Assembly (NCBI GenBank): GCA_946533615.1
Contig: CAMNBY010000047.1
Location: 1 to 5,723, forward strand
Length of the DNA: 5,723 bases
Source of the DNA: an uncultured Clostridia bacterium
GTDB taxonomy: Bacteria > Bacillota > Clostridia > Oscillospirales > Ruminococcaceae
Reading direction: 5' to 3'
Every line of letters begins with the position of its first letter. The stretch's first letter is position 1. Below are positions 1 to 4,648 of this stretch, piece by piece. A program made the translations under genes and the position numbers. The notes under the pieces are model-generated. The model was not told the DNA's origin, made no database searches, and worked only from the letters and a program-made list of their open reading frames with translations.

Positions 1-115
1 AGTCTTTTCTTGACTTACTTCTCGTCTCTCAACTCAAAGTTCTCAAGGGTCTCTTTTAGCTTCGTTGTTATTCAATTTTCAAGCTGCTTTGCCAACCTCT
101 CCTCGGAGTGGGTGG
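1..115 (-). other. Presumed leader of an rRNA operon running off the left edge
   Basis: This stretch lies immediately downstream (leftward) of two tandem consensus promoters and has no open reading frame on the minus strand. Read on the minus strand it contains GCTTGAAAATTGAATAAC (67-84) and CCTTGAGAACTTTGAG (33-48). These resemble the 'TTGAAAACTGAATAAC' block that precedes Firmicutes 16S and 23S genes, and the boxA antitermination element within it. The sequence then runs into an AAGTCAAGAAAAGACT tract, which I associate with 16S leaders in Clostridia. The inference is that a 16S gene starts shortly past the left edge. No rRNA sequence itself is visible, so this could instead be the leader of another highly expressed stable RNA. 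Confidence 0.6.
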
Positions 116-121
116 ACTTTT

Positions 122-150
122 ATTATACCACATTCAGACTTGTTTGTCAA
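122..150 (-). promoter_or_regulatory. Consensus sigma-A promoter (P2, proximal), firing leftward
   Basis: On the minus strand there is a perfect TTGACA at 150-145, a 17-nt spacer and a perfect TATAAT at 127-122. Both hexamers match the vegetative sigma-factor consensus exactly. Transcription would start at about 114-116. AT-rich sequence upstream of the -35 box (about 151-170) could act as an UP element. A fully consensus promoter, second in a tandem pair and followed by a non-coding leader, is typical of Firmicutes rRNA operons. It cannot serve the genes in this window because it points away from them. Confidence 0.85.
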
Positions 151-198
151 GAGGTTTAATTCTTAACGTTTTGTGAACCGCAGTCCGAAGTATTTTTC

Positions 199-214
199 GC
201 TGTCTTTCGACAGC
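199..214 (-). other. Hairpin with GAAA tetraloop at the expected P1 transcript 5' end
   Basis: A perfect 6-bp stem, GCTGTC / GACAGC, with a GAAA (GNRA-type) loop on the minus strand, sits at or just after the expected P1 start point. No T-tract follows it on the minus strand, so it is not a terminator for leftward transcription. It might stabilise or punctuate the P1 transcript. The structure is certain at sequence level, but its role is unknown. Confidence 0.5.
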
Positions 215-220
215 TTTATT

Positions 221-249
221 ATTCTATCACTTTCGGTCACAAATGTCAA
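221..249 (-). promoter_or_regulatory. Near-consensus sigma-A promoter (P1, distal), firing leftward
   Basis: On the minus strand there is a perfect TTGACA at 249-244, a 17-nt spacer and TAGAAT (5 of 6) at 226-221. A run of five A residues lies just upstream of the -35 box. Its -10 box is 99 bp upstream of that of P2, a spacing like that of the P1/P2 pairs known for Bacillus rRNA operons. The expected start, near 214, coincides with a small hairpin. Confidence 0.8.
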
Positions 250-340
250 GCGTTTTTCGGCGATTTGTAGACAAACACAAAAACCGCGGCGAAAGGTGAA
301 AGATTATGTCTAAAAACAACACGGAAGAAAAAAACAGGCA

Positions 341-373
341 GAAGAAAGCCCCAAAAGCCGCAGCCTTCGGGGC
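341..373 (-). terminator. Rho-independent terminator of the DUF4364 transcription unit
   Basis: On the minus strand an 11-bp stem (arms 373-363 and 358-348, GCCCC/GGGGC at the base, two G-T pairs inside) closes on a TGCG loop and is followed by TTTCTTC. It begins 25 nt after the TGA of the DUF4364 gene, the expected place for the end of that unit. The T-tract is interrupted by C residues, so termination may be incomplete. It separates the DUF4364 unit from the downstream tandem promoters. Confidence 0.8.
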
Positions 374-398
374 GAATATACTATATAAACAACAGAGC

Positions 399-986
399 TC
401 ACTGATCCGCGTTCTCGGAGAGGTCGGGGACGAACTCTTCATTCTGTATAAGGAAGTCGAGAACCTTGCTGTAGAACGCAGAGGGGTTGAGGGCGATCTT
501 GGACTTGATGAACTCGGCCTGCTCGCGGTCGGGAGCCAGCAGGGTCATATCCATCAGGGTCATGCCCGCATCCTCGCAGACACAGCGGACGTTACAGCCC
601 GAGGGTGTATCCGTGATCTCGAAGCGTGCCTCCTGCTCGGCGCGGAGCCTTGCAAAGAGCCTGAGCCCTGCGGCATATATCCTGTCGCGGACGCTTTTGT
701 TGACGAGGTTCTTGAAATCGACGGCGCCGCGTCTGCCGCTCTCGGTGAGCACATAGACCTCGCCGCCGTCCTGCTCCTCGAGGGCGACCGTACCGTTTTC
801 GAGCATCTGCTGGATAGCCTCGACGTAAAGGAAGTAATTCACCACATTATCGGACGTGGCGATCTCCATTAGCTGTGCGGCGGTGACGGGTCTGCCGATC
901 TTATTGAGAAAGAACGCCAAAAGTATCTTGACCTCGTAGACATCGACGGGGCTGAAGACCTCGGGTGTTATCTCGGAATATTCCAA
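399..986 (-). CDS. DUF4364 family protein, probable winged-helix DNA-binding protein
   Basis: The product is 195 residues, close to the usual length of the DUF4364 family as I recall it. The N-terminal 80 or so residues follow the winged-helix pattern of that family: a first helix (VYEVKILLAFFLNKIG, about 17-32), a second element (VTAAQLMEIA, about 34-43), then a hydrophobic helix with NYFLYVEAIQQMLENG (about 50-65), and a beta wing rich in acidic residues ending in 'YVLTESGRRG' (about 78-87). The C-terminal half is alpha/beta and ends in a helical tail with an acidic C-terminus. There are no signal or membrane segments. The start is TTG at 986-984, set by AGGAGG eight bases upstream. No ATG or GTG lies nearby, and the next in-frame ATG is far inside the fold. 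It follows aroC across a repeat-filled spacer and ends before a terminator. The family is generally annotated as putative transcriptional regulators of unknown target, and nothing here shows what it regulates. Confidence 0.85.
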   Translation of the reverse strand: MEYSEITPEVFSPVDVYEVKILLAFFLNKIGRPVTAAQLMEIATSDNVVNYFLYVEAIQQMLENGTVALEEQDGGEVYVLTESGRRGAVDFKNLVNKSVRDRIYAAGLRLFARLRAEQEARFEITDTPSGCNVRCVCEDAGMTLMDMTLLAPDREQAEFIKSKIALNPSAFYSKVLDFLIQNEEFVPDLSENADQ

Positions 987-994
987 AGGTACGT

Positions 995-1000
995 CCTCCT
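995..1000 (-). promoter_or_regulatory. Ribosome binding site fixing a TTG start for the DUF4364 gene
   Basis: The minus strand has a full AGGAGG at 1000-995, followed by an 8-nt spacer and TTG at 986-984. The strength and spacing of this site decide the start, because no ATG or GTG is available in frame nearby. The site lies only 6 nt after the end of the left heptad array of the spacer repeat, so RNA structure formed by that repeat could influence access to it. Confidence 0.85.
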
Positions 1001-1004
1001 TTTT

Positions 1005-1224
1005 AATTCACAATTCACAATGCACAATGCACAATTATGGTGTGCGCGAAGCGCACGTTATGGCCATTCGGCCGTCGTAGATAGTGGAAAAACGAACAAT
1101 TCCGCTCAATGCACAAATTTTAATTCAAGCACAATTGTGAATTGCCAATTCTACCCGCTTCGCGGCAAAAATACGCCGCAGGCGTCACATTCATTGTGCA
1201 TTGTGAATTGTGCATTGTGCATTG
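1005..1224. repeat. 220-bp mosaic spacer repeat bounded by inverted heptad arrays (element A)
   Basis: Each end carries four heptads. On the left are TTCACAA, TTCACAA, TGCACAA, TGCACAA (1007-1034); on the right, inverted, are TTGTGCA, TTGTGAA, TTGTGCA, TTGTGCA (1194-1221). The two arrays can pair at 25 of 28 positions. Between them is a string of small GC-rich hairpins: GTGCGC/GCGCAC (1042-1056), GGCC/GGCC (1062-1073), CCGC/GCGG (1155-1165) and ACGCC/GGCGT (1173-1185). A palindromic CACAATTGTG and a degenerate internal heptad copy are also present. There is no transposase and no open reading frame with a ribosome site. It fills the whole gap between the aroC stop and the DUF4364 ribosome site. 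It resembles a MITE-like or REP-like element. Whether it is mobile, and whether it acts in RNA, cannot be told from one copy. Confidence 0.8.
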
Positions 1225-1238
1225 AAACAGCATCAGCT

Positions 1239-2330
1239 TCAGAAATTGGGGTAATCGAGCATATGGTTGAGCAGGGCGATATTGACGGCTGCTTCAACAC
1301 AGGGAACGGCTCTCGGCACGACGCAGGGGTCGTGTCTGCCCTTGATCGCGATAGTCTCGTTCTTCATAGCGGAATAGTCCACGGTATCCTGCGGTCTGGC
1401 GATCGAAGGAGTGGGCTTGAAGGCTACGCGGAGGGTGATAGGCATACCGGAGGAGATACCTCCGAGGATACCGCCGTGGAAGTTTGTGCGAGTTACTACA
1501 TGGCCCTGCTCGTTGACATAGAACTCGTCGTTGTTCTCGCTGCCGAGCATTTTTGCGGCGTTGAAGCCTGCGCCGAACTCAAGCCCCTTTACGGCAGGGA
1601 TACCGAAGATGAGCTGAGCGATAGAATTCTCGAGCCCGTCGAAGATAGGCGAGCCGACGCCTGCCGGGACGTTTACGGCGATGCACTCGACAACGCCTCC
1701 GACGCTGTCCTCGGCCTCCTTGGCTTTTTTGATGTCATTTATCATCATTCTTCCGCGGCGCTCGCTGATAGTGGGGAAGGACTTCCCTCTCAGGGTGATT
1801 ATGTCGTCCCTTGTGGTGCGGATAGGGTCAAAGCTCTCGTCCTTGATCTTGTGTATCTCTGCGATATGTGCGCCGACGTAGATGCCGCGGCGCTCGAGTA
1901 TCTGTCCTGCTACGGCTCCGGCGAAGCAGAGGGGGGCTGTGAGCCTGCCCGAGAAATGGCCGCCGCCTCTGGGGTCGGAGAAGCCTCTGTATCTGAGGGC
2001 GCCGGTATAGTCTGCGTGGCCGGGTCTTGCCAGCTTCGAGAGCTTGAGGTAGTCGGCGGAATGCTGGTCGCTGTTGGCGATGAAGGCACAGAGGGGCGTA
2101 CCCGTGGTCTTTCCGTTGAAGTAGCCCGACATGATCTGGGGCATATCCTTTTCGCGGCGCTGGGTGGCGGTCTGGTCTCTGCCCGGGGCGCGTCTTGCCA
2201 TGAACTGCATGAGCTTGTCCATGTCGATGCTCTCTCCGGGAGGCATATTATCTATGCACACGCCTATTGCCGGGCCGTGGCTCTCTCCGAAAACAGAGAA
2301 GGATATCCTGTTGCTCCATGTTGATGACAT
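1239..2330 (-). CDS. aroC: Chorismate synthase
   Basis: This enzyme converts 5-enolpyruvylshikimate-3-phosphate to chorismate with reduced FMN, the last step of the shikimate pathway, in the cytoplasm. The product is 363 residues, within the usual 350-390. All family signatures are visible: GESHG with its histidine at residue 18, the 'QTATQRREKD' basic segment (53-62), GKTTGTP (73-79), RPGHADYTG (102-110), RGGGHFSGR (121-129) and, near the end, GRHDPC (331-336) leading into the C-terminal helix. The start is the second ATG of a close ATG-ACA-ATG pair: GGAGG at 2342-2338 is 7 nt from it but only 1 nt from the first ATG. The open frame continues upstream to 2480 but overlaps the Nudix gene and lacks family similarity there. 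It begins 25 nt after the Nudix stop, consistent with co-transcription. The GESHG and RGGG segments are intact, so it looks functional. Confidence 0.97.
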   Translation of the reverse strand: MSSTWSNRISFSVFGESHGPAIGVCIDNMPPGESIDMDKLMQFMARRAPGRDQTATQRREKDMPQIMSGYFNGKTTGTPLCAFIANSDQHSADYLKLSKLARPGHADYTGALRYRGFSDPRGGGHFSGRLTAPLCFAGAVAGQILERRGIYVGAHIAEIHKIKDESFDPIRTTRDDIITLRGKSFPTISERRGRMMINDIKKAKEAEDSVGGVVECIAVNVPAGVGSPIFDGLENSIAQLIFGIPAVKGLEFGAGFNAAKMLGSENNDEFYVNEQGHVVTRTNFHGGILGGISSGMPITLRVAFKPTPSIARPQDTVDYSAMKNETIAIKGRHDPCVVPRAVPCVEAAVNIALLNHMLDYPNF

Positions 2331-2337
2331 TGTCATT

Positions 2338-2342
2338 CCTCC
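2338..2342 (-). promoter_or_regulatory. Ribosome binding site choosing the aroC start
   Basis: GGAGG at 2342-2338 lies in the 25-nt gap between the Nudix stop and aroC. Spacing is 7 nt to the ATG at 2330 and only 1 nt to the ATG at 2336, so translation should start at 2330. Either choice changes the product by only two residues. Confidence 0.85.
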
Positions 2343-2355
2343 GATTCTGTTGTGG

Positions 2356-2766
2356 TTATCTGAAGGCGCCTCTGGCGCCGTCAAAGTAGTCTTTGAGCAT
2401 TGCGATATGCTGCTCGCTGTAGATCTCGGGGAGGTCGTCCCTGCAAAACCAGCCGAGCTCGTCGGTCTCGACGTGGTCACAGAAAAGCTCTCCGCCCGTG
2501 ATATGTGCCGTAAAGCAGGCGGTTATCGGCTGGCTGCCCGTTCTTCTTGAAAAGAAGCCCGAATACACGCCCACGAGCACATCGCAGGCGACGTCGAGGC
2601 CTGTTTCCTCCCTGGCTTCGCGGACGGCGGTCTGTTCGAGGGTCTCGCCGTACTCCATAAGTCCGCCGGGTATGCCCCACTTTCCGCAGTCACATCTTTT
2701 TGCGAGCAGAATACGTCCGTCCCGCTCGACGATCGCGACAGCCGCGCCGCAGACAGCACCCGTCAT
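2356..2766 (-). CDS. Nudix hydrolase (MutT-like), 136 residues
   Basis: Nudix enzymes hydrolyse nucleoside diphosphates linked to another group (X), using divalent metal bound by the Nudix box. The box here is a complete match to GX5EX7REUXEEXGU at residues 35-57: GGLMEYGE followed by REAREETGL, with metal-binding glutamates 50, 53 and 54. It is preceded by the usual 'KWGIPGG' strand (29-35). The C-terminal part, with 'HVETDELGWFCRDDLPEIY', matches the helix-strand ending of YjhB-like members. Length and layout are those of a single-domain soluble protein. The ATG at 2766 is preceded by AAGGAG with a 9-nt spacer. The gene starts 31 nt after aroA and ends 25 nt before aroC, so it is inside the aro operon. 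The substrate cannot be predicted: a house-cleaning or nucleotide-sugar role is as likely as any link to aromatic synthesis. The last codons form a GGCGCC/GGCGCC hairpin in the mRNA. Confidence 0.93.
   Translation of the reverse strand: MTGAVCGAAVAIVERDGRILLAKRCDCGKWGIPGGLMEYGETLEQTAVREAREETGLDVACDVLVGVYSGFFSRRTGSQPITACFTAHITGGELFCDHVETDELGWFCRDDLPEIYSEQHIAMLKDYFDGARGAFR
2365..2379 (-). other. GC hairpin in the last codons of the Nudix gene
   Basis: A perfect 6-bp stem, GGCGCC / GGCGCC, with an AGA loop (minus strand) encodes residues near the C-terminus and ends 6 bp before the TAA. No T-tract follows, so it should not terminate. It may slow RNA decay or couple the Nudix and aroC genes. The structure is clear, but its role is a guess. 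Confidence 0.4.
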
Positions 2767-2797
2767 AGCACACAGCTCCTTACATAGATGTCAGGCA

Positions 2798-4012
2798 TCA
2801 GCCTCTTGAGAGGCGCTCAAACTCCTCCCAAAAATCGGGATAGGATTTTGAGACGCACTCGACGTTCCTTATCAGCAGGGGCGAGGTGCATCTTGTAGAG
2901 GCAACTGCCATCGCCATTGCGATGCGGTGGTCGTTGAAGCTGTCCACCTCGCCGCCTTTAAGGCTCTCTGCTCCCCTGATTACGAGCATATCGTCACAGG
3001 CCGTGACCTGTCCGCCGATGCTGTTGAGACATTCGCTGACGGCGGCGAGCCTGTCGCTTTCCTTTATCCTCAGCCTTTCGACGTTGGTGATGCGGCTCTC
3101 GCCCTCACAGAAGGCGGCAAGCACCGCCAGGATCGGCACAAGATCGGGTATATCCGAGCAATCCAGCTCAAAGGCTTTAAGGCCCACACCATTATTATAC
3201 ACCATCTCTCGGCAAATTTCAATAATTTTTTTGTCGCCCTGCGAAGAATTTACATTCAGTCCATTTATAATAATGTTATTCCCGATAGCATTTGCGACCT
3301 CGAAAAACGCGGCCTGAGACCAGTCGCCCTCGACGCGGGCGTTCACAGCCGCAAGTCTGCGGCCTCCGCGGACGAGGAAGCCCTCGGGTATCTCTTCGAC
3401 AGAGCCGCCGAACCGCGAGAGGACGTCCGCCGTGATATCGACATAGGGGCGGCTCTCGAGGTGTGAGGTAAGAATGATCCTGCTGTCGCCGCGGAGCAGC
3501 GTGAGGGCGAAGATCAGCCCCGTGATGAACTGTGAGGAGATGTCGCCGGGCATACGGTAATCCCCGGGGGCGAGCCTGCCGCTGACCACAAAGGGCATCG
3601 TGCCGTTATAGAGGAACTCGCAGCCGTGCTTCGGGAGCTCCTCGAGGTAGGGAGTGATCGGTCTCTGAGGCAGTCTGCCGCGGCCGATGAAGGTGGCTCT
3701 GATGCCGAGGGCTGCCGCCACGGGGATAAGGAAGCGCAGCGTAGAGCCGCTTTCTCCGCAGTCAACCGAGGCGGTGCCGGGCGGCTCGGTGATGCCGTCC
3801 ACAACGGCGGTGCCGTCCTTTATGACTATCCTTGCGCCGAAGGCCTCGAGGGCGCCTGCGGTGGCGATTATGTCCTGAGACATGGCGAGCCCCGTAATGA
3901 CAGATCTTCCCTTTGCGAGAGCCGCCGCGATCAGCAGCCTGTGGGCCTCGCTTTTGGAAGGCGGCGCCGTGACCTCGCCCCTCAGCTTGTTCGGTATTAT
4001 GAGCTTGTCCAT
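2798..4012 (-). CDS. aroA: 3-phosphoshikimate 1-carboxyvinyltransferase (EPSP synthase)
   Basis: This enzyme transfers the enolpyruvyl group of phosphoenolpyruvate to shikimate-3-phosphate, the sixth shikimate step, in the cytoplasm. The product is 404 residues, slightly shorter than the typical 420-430. Active-site motifs are in order: PPSKSEAHR (17-25; lysine 20 and arginine 25), GESGSTLR (86-93), R117 in QRPITPYL, ISSQF (158-162), IPDLVP with aspartate 290, RIKESDRL (315-322; glutamate 318 and arginine 321), FNDHR (359-363) and lysine 389 in SKSYPDF. All match E. coli catalytic residues. In the PEP/glyphosate loop, E. coli T97 and P101 correspond to S90 and F94 here; this 'SGSTLRF' form is, from memory, common in Clostridia. 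The ATG at 4012 follows GGAGG (4024-4020) by 7 nt. It is the first gene of a tight trio with the Nudix gene and aroC. Confidence 0.97.
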   Translation of the reverse strand: MDKLIIPNKLRGEVTAPPSKSEAHRLLIAAALAKGRSVITGLAMSQDIIATAGALEAFGARIVIKDGTAVVDGITEPPGTASVDCGESGSTLRFLIPVAAALGIRATFIGRGRLPQRPITPYLEELPKHGCEFLYNGTMPFVVSGRLAPGDYRMPGDISSQFITGLIFALTLLRGDSRIILTSHLESRPYVDITADVLSRFGGSVEEIPEGFLVRGGRRLAAVNARVEGDWSQAAFFEVANAIGNNIIINGLNVNSSQGDKKIIEICREMVYNNGVGLKAFELDCSDIPDLVPILAVLAAFCEGESRITNVERLRIKESDRLAAVSECLNSIGGQVTACDDMLVIRGAESLKGGEVDSFNDHRIAMAMAVASTRCTSPLLIRNVECVSKSYPDFWEEFERLSRG

Positions 4013-4019
4013 AAACGTT

Positions 4020-4024
4020 CCTCC
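4020..4024 (-). promoter_or_regulatory. aroA ribosome binding site
   Basis: GGAGG on the minus strand, 7 nt before the ATG at 4012. A weak promoter-like pair lies just upstream: TTGTGA at 4065-4060 and TATGAA at 4042-4037, 17 nt apart, each 4 of 6 to consensus. Its -35 half falls inside the heptad array. It would give a very short leader and is only a candidate. Confidence 0.75.
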
Positions 4025-4044
4025 GCTCGTTGATGTTTCATATT

Positions 4045-4072
4045 TTTACAATGCACAATTCACAATGCACAA
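4045..4072. repeat. Left heptad array of element B
   Basis: Four 7-bp units in register: TTTACAA (degenerate), TGCACAA, TTCACAA and TGCACAA. The array has the same orientation as the left array of element A (1007-1034) and the same TGCACAA/TTCACAA alternation. It lies just upstream of the aroA ribosome site. Confidence 0.85.
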
Positions 4073-4107
4073 TTGAAATTGATAATTGAGTGATAGTTGA
4101 TAGTTGC

Positions 4108-4139
4108 GTGCGGGGCTTTCAGCGCTGTGCAACCCGCAC
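4108..4139. other. Hairpin with nested palindrome
   Basis: Arms GTGCGGG (4108-4114) and CCCGCAC (4133-4139) pair perfectly. The loop contains the self-complementary CAGCGCTG (4120-4127). On the minus strand no T-tract follows, so it is unlikely to stop transcription toward aroA. It could be part of a structured leader if aroA is transcribed from upstream of it. Confidence 0.5.
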
Positions 4140-4203
4140 AAAAAATGCGCGTCCAATTTGTGTAAACAAATGTTTTTTGGGAGAACAAATTCACACACGC
4201 CTG

Positions 4204-4229
4204 TTTGTTGCACGTTTTTGTGCAACAAA
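4204..4229. other. Strong 10-bp inverted repeat
   Basis: TTTGTTGCAC (4204-4213) and GTGCAACAAA (4220-4229) are perfect inverted copies around a 6-nt loop. The next plus-strand bases are ATGCCC followed by six T, and a weaker hairpin with a T-run sits at 4156-4177. Both would resemble plus-strand terminators, yet no plus-strand gene ends here. They may be remnants of an inserted unit or protein-binding dyads. Confidence 0.5.
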
Positions 4230-4383
4230 ATGCCCTTTTTTGCCTGTTAGTGAGAGCACCTGTTTTCACGGCAGACGGAGCAAGAAGCAACACCCTCGCA
4301 GCGTACTGCGACAAAGTCCGTTCATGTTGCCCGAGCAGTGCGTATTCGGCGGCAAATGCGCATTTTTCCGCTTTTCCCCGCTC

Positions 4384-4570
4384 TTATAATATAATAATTT
4401 ATATTATAAGTAATTATATTATGTCATAATAATTATATTATGTCATAATTAATAATAATATTATAATATTAATAATAATTAATTATATCATAGATTATGA
4501 CATAAGAATTATAGCATAATCATAATATATATTTTTATTTTGTTTATGACATAAAAGATTATGACATAAT
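4384..4570. repeat. AT-rich tract with five copies of a 13-bp palindrome
   Basis: The tract is almost pure A+T, in sharp contrast to the GC-rich genes. The palindrome ATTATG(T/A)CATAAT occurs at 4418-4430 and 4437-4449 (central T, inside a perfect 19-bp tandem repeat AATTATATTATGTCATAAT at 4412-4449). With central A it occurs at 4494-4506 (ends in G), 4543-4555 (TTTATGACATAAA) and 4558-4570. The left copies are therefore inverted relative to the right ones. The centre (about 4446-4481) is itself a near-perfect palindrome around 4463/4464. An extended -10 (TGCTATAAT, 4516-4508) faces aroA with no clear -35 box; copy 3 would overlap its start point. This could be an operator cluster, a DNA-unwinding segment or a slippage-grown repeat. 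Confidence 0.7.
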
Positions 4571-4577
4571 GCCCTTC

Positions 4578-4591
4578 GCCGCTGACGCGGC
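4578..4591. other. GC hairpin between AT-rich tract and heptads
   Basis: GCCGC / GCGGC with a TGAC loop, flanked by CCC (4572-4574) and a run of six G (4595-4600) that can extend the stem past an internal loop. It lies in the aroB 3' untranslated region on the minus strand but has no T-tract after it, so it is at best a weak terminator or an RNA-stabilising hairpin. It is similar in style to the small hairpins in element A. Confidence 0.45.
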
Positions 4592-4610
4592 TTCGGGGGG
4601 AGGCAGATAA

Positions 4611-4638
4611 TTGTGCATTGTGCATTGTGCATTGTGCA
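4611..4638. repeat. Right heptad array of element B
   Basis: Four perfect tandem TTGTGCA units followed by TTG. The array begins 8 nt after the aroB stop codon when read in the direction of transcription. It is inverted relative to the left array at 4045-4072 and has the same orientation as the right array of element A (1194-1221). Confidence 0.9.
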
Positions 4639-4648
4639 TTGAAAAGCC

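Larger units (their letters stand above)
4045..4641. repeat. 597-bp gene-free spacer bounded by inverted heptad arrays (element B)
   Basis: The left end has four heptads (TTTACAA, TGCACAA, TTCACAA, TGCACAA; 4045-4072). The right end has four perfect TTGTGCA heptads (4611-4638). The arrays are inverted and match at 25 of 28 positions. After the left array the 7-bp rhythm continues in degenerate form, with GATAATT at 4081 and tandem GATAGTT at 4092-4105. The interior holds hairpins (4108-4139, 4156-4171, 4204-4229, 4578-4591) and an AT-rich palindrome array (4384-4570). No open frame here has a ribosome site and a protein-like sequence; short frames translate the repeats or Cys-rich filler. The unit fits exactly between the aroB stop and the aroA ribosome-site region, as element A does between aroC and DUF4364. 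It may be one composite element, or older sequence bracketed by two independent arrays. Confidence 0.65.

Noticed and set aside
306..872. Plus-strand open frame beginning MSKNNTEEKN with a fair ribosome-like GGTGA six bases before ATG
   Set aside because: After about 14 codons it runs through the DUF4364 terminator hairpin and then antisense to the DUF4364 gene. There is no plus-strand promoter and no family resemblance. The start context is the only attractive part.
1005..1224. Insertion sequence
   Set aside because: No transposase frame is present, and no clear target-site duplication could be identified beside the arrays. At most it is a non-autonomous element.
1020..2324. 434-codon plus-strand open frame opposite aroC
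   Set aside because: It is an antisense shadow of aroC with its N-terminus in the heptad repeat. Chorismate synthase motifs on the minus strand are unambiguous. Long antisense frames are expected in GC-rich genes.
2331..2480. N-terminal extension of aroC by 50 codons from a GTG
   Set aside because: It overlaps the 3' end of the Nudix gene in another frame, is Ser/Thr/Pro-rich filler, and is unsupported by the family. The ribosome site at 2342-2338 fixes the start at 2330.
4060..4389. Short open frames of 60-99 codons on both strands in the aroB-aroA spacer
   Set aside because: They lack ribosome sites, have Cys-rich or repeat-derived sequence (for example the heptads read as 'CIVNCAL') and overlap one another on both strands.
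4611..4638. Heptad array as a CRISPR remnant
   Set aside because: Units are 7 bp with no spacers and no cas genes nearby, so this is a simple tandem repeat.
4013..4648. T-box, tryptophan or other aromatic-amino-acid attenuator upstream of aroA
   Set aside because: No T-box consensus, no leader peptide with aromatic codons and no terminator with a T-tract on the minus strand could be found.
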